From contig NZ_SMFZ01000001.1 in the NCBI RefSeq assembly GCF_004339565.1, forward strand, positions 1,674,001 to 1,738,000: 64,000 nt of DNA, read 5' to 3'. The position numbers and the translations under genes are program-made. The DNA comes from Pseudonocardia endophytica (GTDB taxonomy: Bacteria; Actinomycetota; Actinomycetes; Mycobacteriales; Pseudonocardiaceae). Below are positions 16,926 through 25,340 of the stretch, in pieces. Position 1 is the stretch's first letter. Each line of letters starts with the position of its first letter. Below the pieces are notes generated by a model. It was not told where the DNA came from, searched no databases, and was given only the letters and a program-made list of their open reading frames with translations.

Positions 16926-17264
16926 TTGGCAGAGCCCGAGCGCACCCCGGACGGCCGCTACATCGTCGTCCGGGGCCGCCGCTGGCGTGCCGCGGACCCC
17001 GAACTGCCCGACCACGTCCGCGACGCGCTGCAGCACCACCTCGGCCGGGCCCGCTCCGGCGTGCGAACGGCCGAGCGCGACGGGGACGACGACGCCGTGC
17101 GCCGCGCCAGGAACCGGGTGAACACGGCCAAGCACGGCCTCGGCGAGCGCGGCAGCCCGTGGTGGGACCTCGACCTGGACGACCGCCGGAACCGGTGGGA
17201 GCGTGCGCTGTCCGAACTCGACCGGGACGGCCGACACCGCGGTGCCCTCGGCGGAGCGCCGTAG
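16926..17264 (+). CDS. Conserved hypothetical protein, charged, 112 residues
   Basis: The protein begins LAEPERTPDGRYIVVRGRRWRA from a TTG start 7 bases after glpD. It is rich in Arg, Asp and Glu and is mostly helical (LPDHVRDALQHHLGRARSGV, RARNRVNTAKHGLGERG) with a PWWDL motif. I recognise the RYIVVxGRRWRA opening as a conserved actinobacterial family that databases sometimes label biopolymer transporter Tol. That label is not supported by any visible domain. The function is unknown. Confidence 0.65.
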   Translation: MAEPERTPDGRYIVVRGRRWRAADPELPDHVRDALQHHLGRARSGVRTAERDGDDDAVRRARNRVNTAKHGLGERGSPWWDLDLDDRRNRWERALSELDRDGRHRGALGGAP

Positions 17265-17288
17265 GCCGGTCGCGAGATCGCTCCCCAT

Positions 17289-17309
17289 CGAGGACCGGAC
17301 CTGTCCTCG
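17289..17309. promoter_or_regulatory. Inverted repeat upstream of the DinB-like pair
   Basis: CGAGGAC (17289-17295) and GTCCTCG (17303-17309) are perfect 7-base arms separated by 7 bases. The site lies about 65 bases before the first DinB-like gene, in its promoter region. It is an operator candidate with no known protein. Confidence 0.35.
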
Positions 17310-17375
17310 TTCACTCCTACCGTTCGTGGTGTCGGACCGAGCACCCCACCCGGTCCCCGAACGAGAGGCGCAGCG

Positions 17376-17933
17376 ATGAACGCGACCGACACCCCCGTCA
17401 CCCTCACCGGCGAGCGCGCCGACCTGATCGCGCTGCTGGAGCGCCACCGCGGCTTCCTCCTGCGGACCGCCGACGGGCTGACCGAGGAGCAGGGCCGCAC
17501 GGCGAGCACGGTCAGCGCGCTGACGATCGGGTCGCTGCTCAAGCACGTCGCGGACACCGAGGAGCAGTGGTTCCGGTTCGCGCTCGAGGGCGCGGGGGCG
17601 TTCGGGGGCTGGACCGAGAACGTCGACTGGGACGCGGTCGACGCGGCGGAGGACGCCGACGAGTGGGAGGACACCCGGTTCGTGCTGGCCGAGCACGAGT
17701 CGCTGGACTTCCTGCGGGCGCGGATCGAGCAGGTCGCGGCGCGCTCCGAGGAGATCCTGCGCACTGCCGACCTCGACACGTCGCACGACCTGCCGGTGGC
17801 GCCGTGGTTCGAGGCGGGGGCGCGCTGGTCGGTCCGGCGGGTCGCGATCCACATGATCGCCGAGATCAGCCAGCACTCCGGCCACGCGGACATCATCCGT
17901 GAGGCCATCGACGGCCAGAAGACGATGGGCTGA
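17376..17933 (+). CDS. DinB/DUF664 family protein, copy A
   Basis: The 185-residue four-helix protein has the metal-site pattern of the DinB superfamily. One His lies in SLLKHVADTEEQWF and two more in HMIAEISQHSGHADIIRE. Known relatives are mycothiol- or bacillithiol-dependent transferases and isomerases, so a thiol transferase role is possible in this actinobacterium. The 5' leader holds an AGAGGCGCAGCG ribosome binding region. The stop is 6 bases before a second, related gene. Confidence 0.8.
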   Translation: MNATDTPVTLTGERADLIALLERHRGFLLRTADGLTEEQGRTASTVSALTIGSLLKHVADTEEQWFRFALEGAGAFGGWTENVDWDAVDAAEDADEWEDTRFVLAEHESLDFLRARIEQVAARSEEILRTADLDTSHDLPVAPWFEAGARWSVRRVAIHMIAEISQHSGHADIIREAIDGQKTMG

Positions 17934-17939
17934 GGACCG

Positions 17940-18515
17940 ATGGACGACACGGCGAGCGGGATGACGACGATCCAGGAGACCGCGGGGCGGGGGCTGACCG
18001 GCGAGCGCGCCGTCCTGCTGGAGACGCTGGCGAAGCACCGGATGTTGTTCCGGCACACGGTGACCGGCCTGAGCGAGACCGACGCGCGGCGGCGAACGAC
18101 GGCCAGCGTGCTGACGCTCGGCGGGCTGCTCAAACACGTCGTCGAGGTCGAGCGGGGCTGGCTCGACTTCGTCGAGACCGGTCACGTCGAGGGCTCCGAG
18201 AAGTGGGCGGACTTCACACCGGAGGCGGTCGCCGACGGCACGACGCCCGAGCGCGAGGACATGACGCTCGGCGACGACGAGTCGGTCGCGGGCTGGTTGG
18301 AGCGCTGGGACGACGTCGCGGCGCGCACCGACGCGTTCGTCGCGACCGGCGACCTGGACATCACGCACCCGCTGCCGGACGCACCGTGGAACCCGCCCGG
18401 CATGTCCTGGTCGGCGCGACACGTGCTGGCGCACGTGATCGGCGAGACGGCCCAGCACAGCGGGCACGCGGACATCATCCGCGAGTCCATGGACGGGCAG
18501 AAGAGCATGGGCTGA
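17940..18515 (+). CDS. DinB/DUF664 family protein, copy B
   Basis: The 191-residue protein is homologous to the preceding gene. It has the same layout, with LLKHVVEVERGWL and HVIGETAQHSGHADIIRE, and both proteins end in DGQK(T/S)MG. The three metal-ligand histidines are kept, so both copies may be active. The pair looks like a tandem duplication that has since diverged. It is probably co-transcribed with copy A; the spacing is 6 bases. Confidence 0.8.
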   Translation: MDDTASGMTTIQETAGRGLTGERAVLLETLAKHRMLFRHTVTGLSETDARRRTTASVLTLGGLLKHVVEVERGWLDFVETGHVEGSEKWADFTPEAVADGTTPEREDMTLGDDESVAGWLERWDDVAARTDAFVATGDLDITHPLPDAPWNPPGMSWSARHVLAHVIGETAQHSGHADIIRESMDGQKSMG

Positions 18516-18538
18516 CTCCCCCGGACTACGTTCGTGGC

Positions 18539-19492
18539 ATGGCGGATCTGGTCTCACTCGCGGACATCGAGGCGGCGGCCGAGCGGATCTCCGGCCGGGT
18601 CGTGCACACCCCGACGGTGCCGTCGCCCGGCCTGTCCGCGCTGCTCGGCGTTCCGGTCACGACGAAGCTGGAGCACCTGCAGCGCAGCGGGTCCTTCAAG
18701 GCCCGCGGGGTGTTCACCAAGATCGCCACGCTGACCGCGGCCGAGCGCGACGCCGGCCTGGTCGCGGTCAGCGGCGGCAACCACGGGATCGCCGTCGCGG
18801 ACGCCGCGGGCTCGCTCGGCATCCGCGCGACCGTCGTCATGCCGGACTACGCGTCGGCGCGCGCCGTGGACGGGTGCCGCGCGGCGGGCGCCGAGGTCCG
18901 GCTCACCCCGGACGTCCCGAGCGCGTTCGCGCTGGCCACCGAGCTGGAGGCGGCGGGTACGACGCTGGTGCACCCGTTCGACGACCCGGCCACGATCGCC
19001 GGGCAGGGCACCGTCGGTCTCGAGATGGCCCGCGACCTGCCGGAACCCGTCACCGATGTGCTGGTCAGCATCGGTGGCGGCGGCCTGGCCTCCGGGGTCG
19101 CCGCCGCGGTCCGGGCGTTGCTGCCGGGTGTGCGGGTCTGGGGTGTGGAGACGGTCGGGGCGGAGGCGATGTCCGCGGCGCTGAGGGCAGGTGGACCGGT
19201 ACCGGTCGAGCTGTCGTCGTTCGTCACGTCGCTCTCGGCGCCGTCGGCGTCGCAGCTGACCTACGACCACGTCCGCGAGCTGGTGCACGAGGTGCTCGTG
19301 GTCTCCGACGACGAGGCGCTGCACGGCACCGTCGAGCTCGCCGAGCACGGGCGGGTGTGGGCGGAGCCCGCCGCCGGCTGCCTGGTCCCGGCCGCGCGGC
19401 GGGTGATCGACCGCGTCGACGACGCCCGGATCGCGCTCGTGGTCTGCGGCGGCAACACGTCGTTCGCCGACATCGCCGCGCGCCTCCCCTGA
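18539..19492 (+). CDS. Threonine/serine dehydratase-like PLP enzyme
   Basis: The protein has 317 residues. The PLP lysine is in QRSGSFKARGVFT; SGGNHGIAVAD and the phosphate-binding loop SIGGGGLASGVA are standard for fold type II dehydratases. There is no C-terminal ACT regulatory domain, so it resembles catabolic or degradative enzymes, or serine racemase-like proteins, rather than biosynthetic IlvA. The predicted product from threonine is 2-oxobutyrate plus ammonia. It starts 23 bases after the DinB pair. Confidence 0.85.
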   Translation: MADLVSLADIEAAAERISGRVVHTPTVPSPGLSALLGVPVTTKLEHLQRSGSFKARGVFTKIATLTAAERDAGLVAVSGGNHGIAVADAAGSLGIRATVVMPDYASARAVDGCRAAGAEVRLTPDVPSAFALATELEAAGTTLVHPFDDPATIAGQGTVGLEMARDLPEPVTDVLVSIGGGGLASGVAAAVRALLPGVRVWGVETVGAEAMSAALRAGGPVPVELSSFVTSLSAPSASQLTYDHVRELVHEVLVVSDDEALHGTVELAEHGRVWAEPAAGCLVPAARRVIDRVDDARIALVVCGGNTSFADIAARLP

Positions 19493-19581
19493 CCCGGCCC
19501 CGCTCCGTGGCTCCGGACCGCGCGAGAGCTGCTCCGGTCCGGTCCGGGCGGCCACGGACTATCGCGGCCCCGGGCGGCGTT

Positions 19582-20697
19582 GTGGCGGGTGTGGACGCGG
19601 ACGTGGTGGTGATCGGAGCCGGGCAGGCCGGGCTCTCGGCCGCGTACGGGCTGCGACGGGGCGGGCTGGAGCCCGGCGGTGGGTCCGGCGGCTTCGTCGT
19701 CCTGGACGGCGAGCACGGTCCGGGCGGGGCGTGGCGGCACCGGTGGCCGACGCTGCGGGTGGACGACACGCACCGGATCTCGGACCTGCCTGGGCTCCCG
19801 TTCGCCCCGGACGACCTCACCCGGCCGGCGAACGAGGTCGTGCCCGAGTACTTCGCCGACTACGAGCGCACGTTCGACCTGCGGGTCGTACGGCCCGTGC
19901 ACATCTCCGCCGTGCGCGACGATGCGCCGGACATGCGCGTCGAGACCGACGCCGGCACGTGGACGACCCGCGCGCTGATCAATGCGACCGGTACCTGGAC
20001 GCGACCGTTCGTCCCGTCCTACCCCGGTGCGGCGACGTTCCGCGGGCGGATGCTGCACGCCGTCGGGTACCGCGGGCCGCAGGAGATGGCGGGCAGGCGG
20101 ATCGTCGTGGTCGGCGGCGGCTCGACGGCCGTGCAGCTGCTGCTCGAGATCGCGCCGTTCGCCGCGTCCACGCGCTGGGTCACCCGTCGCGAACCGGAAT
20201 GGTTCGACGGGCCGTTCGACAGCGAGAGCAGCGGACGCGGAACGAGTCTCAGCGCTGCGCGCGGACGTGCGGCCGTCGCTCGGGTCGAGGAACGGGTGCG
20301 CCGGGGACTGCCGCCGCGCAGCGTGGTGAGCGTGACCGGGCTGGCGCGGACGCCGGCCGTCGTCGGGGGCATCCGGTCCGGCGTGCTGGACCGGCGCCCG
20401 ATGTTCGAGCGGATCACGCCGGACGGCGTGGTGTGGGCCGACGGCACCGCCGAGGACGCCGACGTGATCCTCTGGGCGACCGGGTGGCGCCCGGCCGTCG
20501 GCCACCTGTCGCCCCTGCACCTGACGAGCCCGTCGGGCGGGATCCGGCTCGACGGCACCCGCGCCGTCGCGGACCCGCGCGTGCATCTCGTCGGCTACGG
20601 GCCGTCGGCGAGCACGATCGGCGCGAACCGGGCGGGTCGCGCCGCCGCGAAGGCGGTCGTGGACCTGCTCGCCGCCGAGGACCGCGTGGCCGCCTGA
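19582..20697 (+). CDS. Flavin-dependent monooxygenase / NAD(P)-binding oxidoreductase
   Basis: The protein has about 371 residues. It has an N-terminal FAD motif VVVIGAGQAGLSAA and an internal NADPH-binding motif IVVVGGGSTAVQLL. NATGTW and LWATGWRPA are family ATG-type motifs of class B flavoprotein monooxygenases. YGPSASTIGANRAGR near the end is typical of a subgroup annotated as FAD-dependent pyridine nucleotide-disulphide oxidoreductases. GTG codons at 19582 and 19591 are both possible starts. The substrate is unknown. The frame is open far upstream, mirroring the dehydratase gene. Confidence 0.8.
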   Translation: MAGVDADVVVIGAGQAGLSAAYGLRRGGLEPGGGSGGFVVLDGEHGPGGAWRHRWPTLRVDDTHRISDLPGLPFAPDDLTRPANEVVPEYFADYERTFDLRVVRPVHISAVRDDAPDMRVETDAGTWTTRALINATGTWTRPFVPSYPGAATFRGRMLHAVGYRGPQEMAGRRIVVVGGGSTAVQLLLEIAPFAASTRWVTRREPEWFDGPFDSESSGRGTSLSAARGRAAVARVEERVRRGLPPRSVVSVTGLARTPAVVGGIRSGVLDRRPMFERITPDGVVWADGTAEDADVILWATGWRPAVGHLSPLHLTSPSGGIRLDGTRAVADPRVHLVGYGPSASTIGANRAGRAAAKAVVDLLAAEDRVAA

Positions 20698-20704
20698 GCT
20701 GCGC

Positions 20705-21199
20705 TCACGCCTCGGCGAGCCGCTCCCGTCGCAGCACCAGGTACTCGCGCACGACCAGCACGATGATCGCGACGTCGAGCGCGGCGAGGAACGGCAGCAG
20801 GATCGACCCGGTGTGGAACGCCCGGTAGATCTCGTACCCGACGAACACGCCGAGCACGACGACGGCCAGCGGGTACACCCGTTCCCATTTCTTCAGCAGC
20901 GCGACGACGAGTGCGAGCTTCAGCACCCCGTGCAGACCGAGGTAGACGACGGCGAACGTCCGGTTGCCCGACGCGAACTCGGCCGTGCCGGCGACCAGGT
21001 GGCGGGCCAGCGTGCCGTCCGGCGGGCCGATCAGGTCCCTGGCCAGGATCTCCGACACCACACGGCCGACCAGGTCGCCGGACACGGCCAGCACCAGCAC
21101 GGCACCGATCAGCTCCAGCGCGCCGTCGATGCCCTTGATCACCAGTGCGATCCGGAACAGCCGGTCCACCGTCCTCCCGGCGACCGGCCGGTCGCTCAT
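20705..21199 (-). CDS. DUF2127 family membrane protein
   Basis: This 164-residue protein has four predicted membrane segments: FRIALVIKGIDGALELIGAV, TFAVVYLGLHGVLKLALVVALL, YPLAVVVLGVFVGYEIY and LDVAIIVLVVREYLVL. Family members are predicted membrane proteins of unknown function. The ATG at 21199 overlaps the TGA of the upstream beta-propeller remnant (ATGA), showing that an intact partner gene once preceded it. It converges on the flavin monooxygenase with a 7-base gap. Confidence 0.75.
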   Translation of the reverse strand: MSDRPVAGRTVDRLFRIALVIKGIDGALELIGAVLVLAVSGDLVGRVVSEILARDLIGPPDGTLARHLVAGTAEFASGNRTFAVVYLGLHGVLKLALVVALLKKWERVYPLAVVVLGVFVGYEIYRAFHTGSILLPFLAALDVAIIVLVVREYLVLRRERLAEA

Positions 21200-21426
21200 C
21201 GGGTGATCCCGGTGTGGCCGGGCGAGCAGCGGCCCGGCTGCGGCCGGACGCACGGACCGTGCGGACCGTCCCCGACGGGGATCCGCCTGATCAGGTGCCC
21301 GTCGCCCGGGGACAGCACGTACACCTCGTTGTTGTACCGCCCGGAGAGCCACGGCTGCGACCCGTCGGCCGTCACGTTCCCCGTGTCGGGCGACGCCGGG
21401 CCATGACGACGGTCGGGGCACCCGGG
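21196..21426 (-). pseudogene. C-terminal remnant of a YVTN-type beta-propeller protein
   Basis: One minus-strand frame ending at a TGA at 21196 reads SPDTGNVTADGSQPWLSGRY, then NNEVYVLSPGDGHLIRRIPV and GDGPHGPCVRPQPGR, ending in GHTGITR. This matches the last blade of the YncE/YVTN propeller proteins of actinobacteria (pattern SPDTGN(V/M)SADG...LWLSGRY...EVY...GPHGLCVWPQPGR). Only about 65-75 residues remain; upstream no homologous sequence continues toward the MFS gene. The changes around the end suggest decay. A short functional gene from an internal GTG cannot be fully excluded. Confidence 0.7.
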
Positions 21427-21470
21427 GACGACCTCGTGGAGACCGCCCGCGCGGCGTATGGTTCTTAGCG

Positions 21471-23174
21471 ATGCTCAATAAATCCGGGGACCGCTACCGC
21501 TGGATCGCGCTGTCCAACACGACGCTCGGCGTGCTGATCGTGACGATCAACATGTCGATCCTGCTGATCGCGCTGCCGGACATCTTCCGCGGCATCGGGA
21601 TCGATCCGCTGGCGCCGGACAACATCGACTACCTGCTCTGGCTGATCATGGGCTACCTCGTGGTCACGGCCGTGCTGGTGGTCAGCTTCGGGCGGCTCGG
21701 CGACATGTTCGGCCGGACCCGGATGTACAATCTGGGCTTCGCCGTGTTCACGGTGTTCTCGGTCCTGCTGGCCGTGACGTGGATGAAGGGCGACGCCGGC
21801 GCGCTCTGGCTGATCGCGATGCGGGTGCTGCAGGGCGTCGGCGGCGCGCTGCTGCTGGCCAACTCGACGGCGATCCTCACCGACGCGTTCCCGGCCGACC
21901 GGCGTGGCCTGGCGCTCGGCATCAACCAGGTCGCGGCCATCGCGGGCTCGTTCCTCGGCCTGATCATCGGCGGGGTGCTGGCGCCGGTGAACTGGCACCT
22001 GGTGTTCCTCGTGTCGGTCCCGGTCGGCGTGTTCGGGACGGTCTGGGCCTACCTGAAGCTGCGCGACACCGGCGTGCGACGGGCCGCGCGGATCGACTGG
22101 TGGGGCAACCTGACGTTCGGCGTCGGGCTGATCGCCGTGCTGCTGGGGATCACGTACGGCATCCAGCCCTACGCCGGCCACACGATGGCCTGGACCAGCC
22201 CGCTGGTGCTGACGCTGATCGTCGGCGGCGTCGTGGTGCTCGGGCTGTTCACCTGGATCGAGCGCCGGGTGCCGGAGCCGATGTTCCACATCTCGCTGTT
22301 CTCGATCCGCGCGTTCACCGCGGGCAACCTGGCCAGCCTGCTCGCCGCGCTCGGCCGCGGCGGGCTGCAGTTCATCCTGATCATCTGGCTGCAGGGGATC
22401 TGGCTGCCTGAGCACGGCTACGCGTTCGAGTCGACGCCGCTGTGGGCCGGGATCTACATGGTCCCGCTGACGATCGGGTTCCTGGTCGCCGGACCGGTCT
22501 CCGGCATCCTGTCCGACCGCTACGGCGCACGGGCATTCGCGACGCTCGGCATGCTCGTCGCGGCCGCGACGTTCCTGCTGCTCCTGCTGCTGCCGGTGGA
22601 CTTCGACTACCGCGCGTTCGCGGCGCTGCTGGCCGTGAACGGACTGGCCATGGGCCTGTTCAGCTCGCCGAACCGGGCCGCGATCATGAACTCGCTCCCC
22701 GCCCACCAGCGCGGCGCCGGCTCCGGCATGACGTCGACGTTCCAGAACGCCGCCACCGTGCTCTCGATCGGCGTGTTCTTCTCGATGCTGATCCTGGGCC
22801 TGTCCACGTCCCTACCGACGACGCTGTTCGACGGGCTCACCGCGCAGGGTGTGCCGGCCGCCGCCGCTCAGCGGATCGCCGACCTCCCGCCGGTCGGGAC
22901 GCTGTTCGCCGCGCTGCTCGGATACAACCCGATCGCGACGCTGCTCGGCCCCCAGGTGCTCGCCGGCCTGGACCCGGCGAAGGCGGCGTTCCTCACCGGC
23001 CGCGAGTTCTTCCCGCAGCTGATCTCCGGGCCGTTCGCCGACGGCCTGACGTTCGCGCTCGGGTTCGCCGCCGCGGCGTGCCTGGTCGCGGCCGTCGCGA
23101 GCGCCCTGCGCGGCGGGAAGTACCAGCACGACGACTCCGCCGCCCGCACCGAGGTGAGCCTCAGCCGCGTCTGA
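21471..23174 (+). CDS. MFS transporter of the DHA2 (14-helix) drug exporter type
   Basis: This 567-residue protein has about 14 hydrophobic segments. Motif A follows helix 2 (SFGRLGDMFGRTRMYNLGF) and a motif C-like glycine-rich helix 5 is visible (GSFLGLIIGGVLAP). Length and layout fit proton-driven multidrug exporters of the EmrB/QacA group. A larger loop precedes the last helix (DPAKAAFLTGREFFPQLISG). It lies next to the YVTN remnant on one side and an operator-like palindrome on the other. The substrate is unknown. Confidence 0.88.
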   Translation: MLNKSGDRYRWIALSNTTLGVLIVTINMSILLIALPDIFRGIGIDPLAPDNIDYLLWLIMGYLVVTAVLVVSFGRLGDMFGRTRMYNLGFAVFTVFSVLLAVTWMKGDAGALWLIAMRVLQGVGGALLLANSTAILTDAFPADRRGLALGINQVAAIAGSFLGLIIGGVLAPVNWHLVFLVSVPVGVFGTVWAYLKLRDTGVRRAARIDWWGNLTFGVGLIAVLLGITYGIQPYAGHTMAWTSPLVLTLIVGGVVVLGLFTWIERRVPEPMFHISLFSIRAFTAGNLASLLAALGRGGLQFILIIWLQGIWLPEHGYAFESTPLWAGIYMVPLTIGFLVAGPVSGILSDRYGARAFATLGMLVAAATFLLLLLLPVDFDYRAFAALLAVNGLAMGLFSSPNRAAIMNSLPAHQRGAGSGMTSTFQNAATVLSIGVFFSMLILGLSTSLPTTLFDGLTAQGVPAAAAQRIADLPPVGTLFAALLGYNPIATLLGPQVLAGLDPAKAAFLTGREFFPQLISGPFADGLTFALGFAAAACLVAAVASALRGGKYQHDDSAARTEVSLSRV

Positions 23175-23180
23175 CCCCTT

Positions 23181-23206
23181 GCCCGTCAAACGACCGTTTG
23201 ACAGGC
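23181..23206. promoter_or_regulatory. Operator-like palindrome between the MFS and AhpD-like genes
   Basis: GTCAAACG (23185-23192) and CGTTTGAC (23195-23202) are perfect arms around AC, with outer GCC/GGC pairing at 23181-23183 and 23204-23206. Its A/T-rich centre stands out in this G+C-rich DNA. It is located 32 bases before the AhpD-like start. The shape fits a TetR-family operator, but no regulator gene is adjacent. Confidence 0.55.
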
Positions 23207-23234
23207 AGGGCACCACCGAGCAGGAGGTACAGCG

Positions 23235-23729
23235 ATGCCCCGGATCACGCCGGTCCCCGCGGACCCCGACGGCAACCCGGTCACGAACTCGGTTCTCGCC
23301 AGGGTGCTCGGCAGGCGGCCGGACATCGCGCAGGCGTTCGGCTCGCTGGACGCGGCGATCCGGTTCCACGGGCGGCTGCCGGGCTCGTTGAAGGAAGCCG
23401 TCCGCCGCGCGACCGCCGGTCAGGTCGGCTGCGCGTACTGCGCGTCGCTGGACGCAGGCGCTCCCCCGCGCGAGAGCAGCGACGCGGACCGGCGCGAGTC
23501 GCTGGCCGTCGGGTTCGCCCAGTTCGTCGCGCAGGACCCGGCCGGCATCTCGGACGCGCAGTTCGACGTGCTGCGCGAGGAGTTCGACGAGGAGGAGATC
23601 CTCGAGCTGGTCGCGTTCGTCTGCTTCGTCGGCGTGGCCGGACAGATGTTCGGCGCCGTGATGGGCCTGGAGGAGGCACCACCGGAGGAGGCCGCGGCCT
23701 ACCAGCGGATGGTCGCCCGGCGTGGGTGA
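23235..23729 (+). CDS. Carboxymuconolactone decarboxylase / AhpD-like protein
   Basis: The protein has 164 residues. The helical core has a Cys-x-x-Cys pair (VGCAYCASLDAG) preceded by LKEAVRRATAGQ and followed by an acidic helix. This is the redox-active layout of AhpD-like alkylhydroperoxidase proteins, although the family also includes decarboxylases without the Cys pair. A peroxide or thiol redox role is likely. A purine-rich GAGCAGGAGG leader precedes the ATG. The palindrome just upstream probably controls it. Confidence 0.8.
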   Translation: MPRITPVPADPDGNPVTNSVLARVLGRRPDIAQAFGSLDAAIRFHGRLPGSLKEAVRRATAGQVGCAYCASLDAGAPPRESSDADRRESLAVGFAQFVAQDPAGISDAQFDVLREEFDEEEILELVAFVCFVGVAGQMFGAVMGLEEAPPEEAAAYQRMVARRG

Positions 23730-23732
23730 CCG

Positions 23733-25169
23733 TCAGCCCGTCGAGACCTCCGAACCGTCCTGTGCCCAGCGGGTGTGGAACGTGCCGTCGGAGTCGGTGC
23801 GCCGGTAGGTGTGCGCGCCGAAGAAGTCGCGTAGCCCCTGGATCAGGTTCGCCGGGCCACGCTCGCGCCGGTAGCCGTCGTAGTAGCTCAGGCTCGACGA
23901 GAACGCCGGGATCGCGACACCCTGCGCCGTCGCCGTCGCCACCACCCGCCGCCACGCGTCCTGCGCGTCCGCGACGGCCTGGGTGAAGTACGGAACCATC
24001 AGCAGGTTGTCCAGGTCCGGGTGCTCGGCGTAGGCGTCGCGGATCCGGTTCAGGAACTGGGCCCGGATGATGCAGCCGCCGCGCCAGATCGTCGCCATCG
24101 CGCCCAGGTCGAGGTTCCAGTCGTTCTGCTGCGACGCGGCGCGCATCTGTGCGAAGCCCTGCGCGTAGGCGACCACCTTGGACGCGTACAGCGCCTGCCG
24201 GATGTCCTCGACGAGGTCGTCCCGGTTCGAGCCGGAGCCCGGTGTCGGTCCGGCGAGCGTCGTCGACGCGGCCCTGCGCTCGTCGCGCAACGAGGAGAGG
24301 GTACGGGCGAACACGGCCTCGGTGATGCCGGTCAGCGGCACGCCCAGGTCGAGCGCGTCGATCGCCGTCCAGCGGCCGGTGCCCTTCTGCTCGGCCTGGT
24401 CCACGATCACGTCGACGAGCGGCGCGCCGGTCTTCTCGTCGGTCTTCGCCAGTACCTTGCCGGTGATCTCGATCAGGAACGACTCGAGGTCGCCGGTGTT
24501 CCACTGCTCGAAGATCTTCCCGATCTCCGGCGCCGACAGGCCCGCGACGTGCGTGAGCAGGTCATAGGCCTCGGCGATCAGCTGGATGTCGGCGTACTCG
24601 ATGCCATTGTGCACCATCTTCACGTAGTGCCCGGCTCCCCCGGGACCGACGTGCGTGCAGCACGGGGTGTCGTCGACGACGGCGGCGATCGCCGTCAGGA
24701 TCTCCTCCACCTCGGCGTAGGCCTCGGGGTCGCCGCCGGGCATGATGCTCGGCCCGAGCAGCGCGCCCTCCTCGCCGCCGGACACGCCGACGCCCATGAA
24801 GCGCAGGCCGCGCTCCTGGCAGTACGCGGCACGACGGTCGGTGTCCGGGAAGTGCGAGTTGCCGGCGTCGATGATGATGTCGCCCTTGTCGAGCAGCGGT
24901 GCCAGCTCGTCGATCACGGCGTCCACCGGCGGGCCCGCCTTCACCATGACGACGATCGTGCGCGGCGTCTCGAGCGCGTCCACGAACTCCTGCAGCGACT
25001 CGGAGCCGGTGAACGGTCCCTCGTCGCCGAAGTCCTTCATGAATTCCTGGGTCTTCGACGTCGTGCGGTTGTGCACGGCGACCGGGAACCCGCGCCGTGC
25101 CATGTTCCGGGCCAGGTTCGCTCCCATCACCGCGAGTCCGGTGACCCCGATCCGGCTCTTCTCCGCCAT
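23733..25169 (-). CDS. gnd: 6-phosphogluconate dehydrogenase, decarboxylating
   Basis: This 478-residue enzyme has the N-terminal NADP site (IGVTGLAVMGANLARN), the substrate motif GVGVSGGEEGA and the catalytic-lysine motif GAGHYVKMVHNGIEYAD. The long C-terminal helical domain (SLSYYDGYRRERGPANLIQG) is also present. The length is that of the dimeric type found in E. coli and humans. It makes ribulose 5-phosphate, CO2 and NADPH in the pentose phosphate pathway. The ATG at 25169 is preceded by AAGGA. It converges on the AhpD-like gene with only 3 bases between stops. Confidence 0.93.
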   Translation of the reverse strand: MAEKSRIGVTGLAVMGANLARNMARRGFPVAVHNRTTSKTQEFMKDFGDEGPFTGSESLQEFVDALETPRTIVVMVKAGPPVDAVIDELAPLLDKGDIIIDAGNSHFPDTDRRAAYCQERGLRFMGVGVSGGEEGALLGPSIMPGGDPEAYAEVEEILTAIAAVVDDTPCCTHVGPGGAGHYVKMVHNGIEYADIQLIAEAYDLLTHVAGLSAPEIGKIFEQWNTGDLESFLIEITGKVLAKTDEKTGAPLVDVIVDQAEQKGTGRWTAIDALDLGVPLTGITEAVFARTLSSLRDERRAASTTLAGPTPGSGSNRDDLVEDIRQALYASKVVAYAQGFAQMRAASQQNDWNLDLGAMATIWRGGCIIRAQFLNRIRDAYAEHPDLDNLLMVPYFTQAVADAQDAWRRVVATATAQGVAIPAFSSSLSYYDGYRRERGPANLIQGLRDFFGAHTYRRTDSDGTFHTRWAQDGSEVSTG

Positions 25170-25340
25170 CAGACGTCCTTCCTGCCGTCGCGCCGCATGT
25201 CCGGCGCCCATCCTGTCAGCGCACGGGCCGGTCGTGCGCGGCGATCGTCGTTCGTCGTCCGTCACAGTCGGTTCCGCGTCCGTTCCGCAGTGCGGGACGG
25301 CATCCCGCGCCCGGGCCGCCTCCTCCGTAGCGTGGGCATC

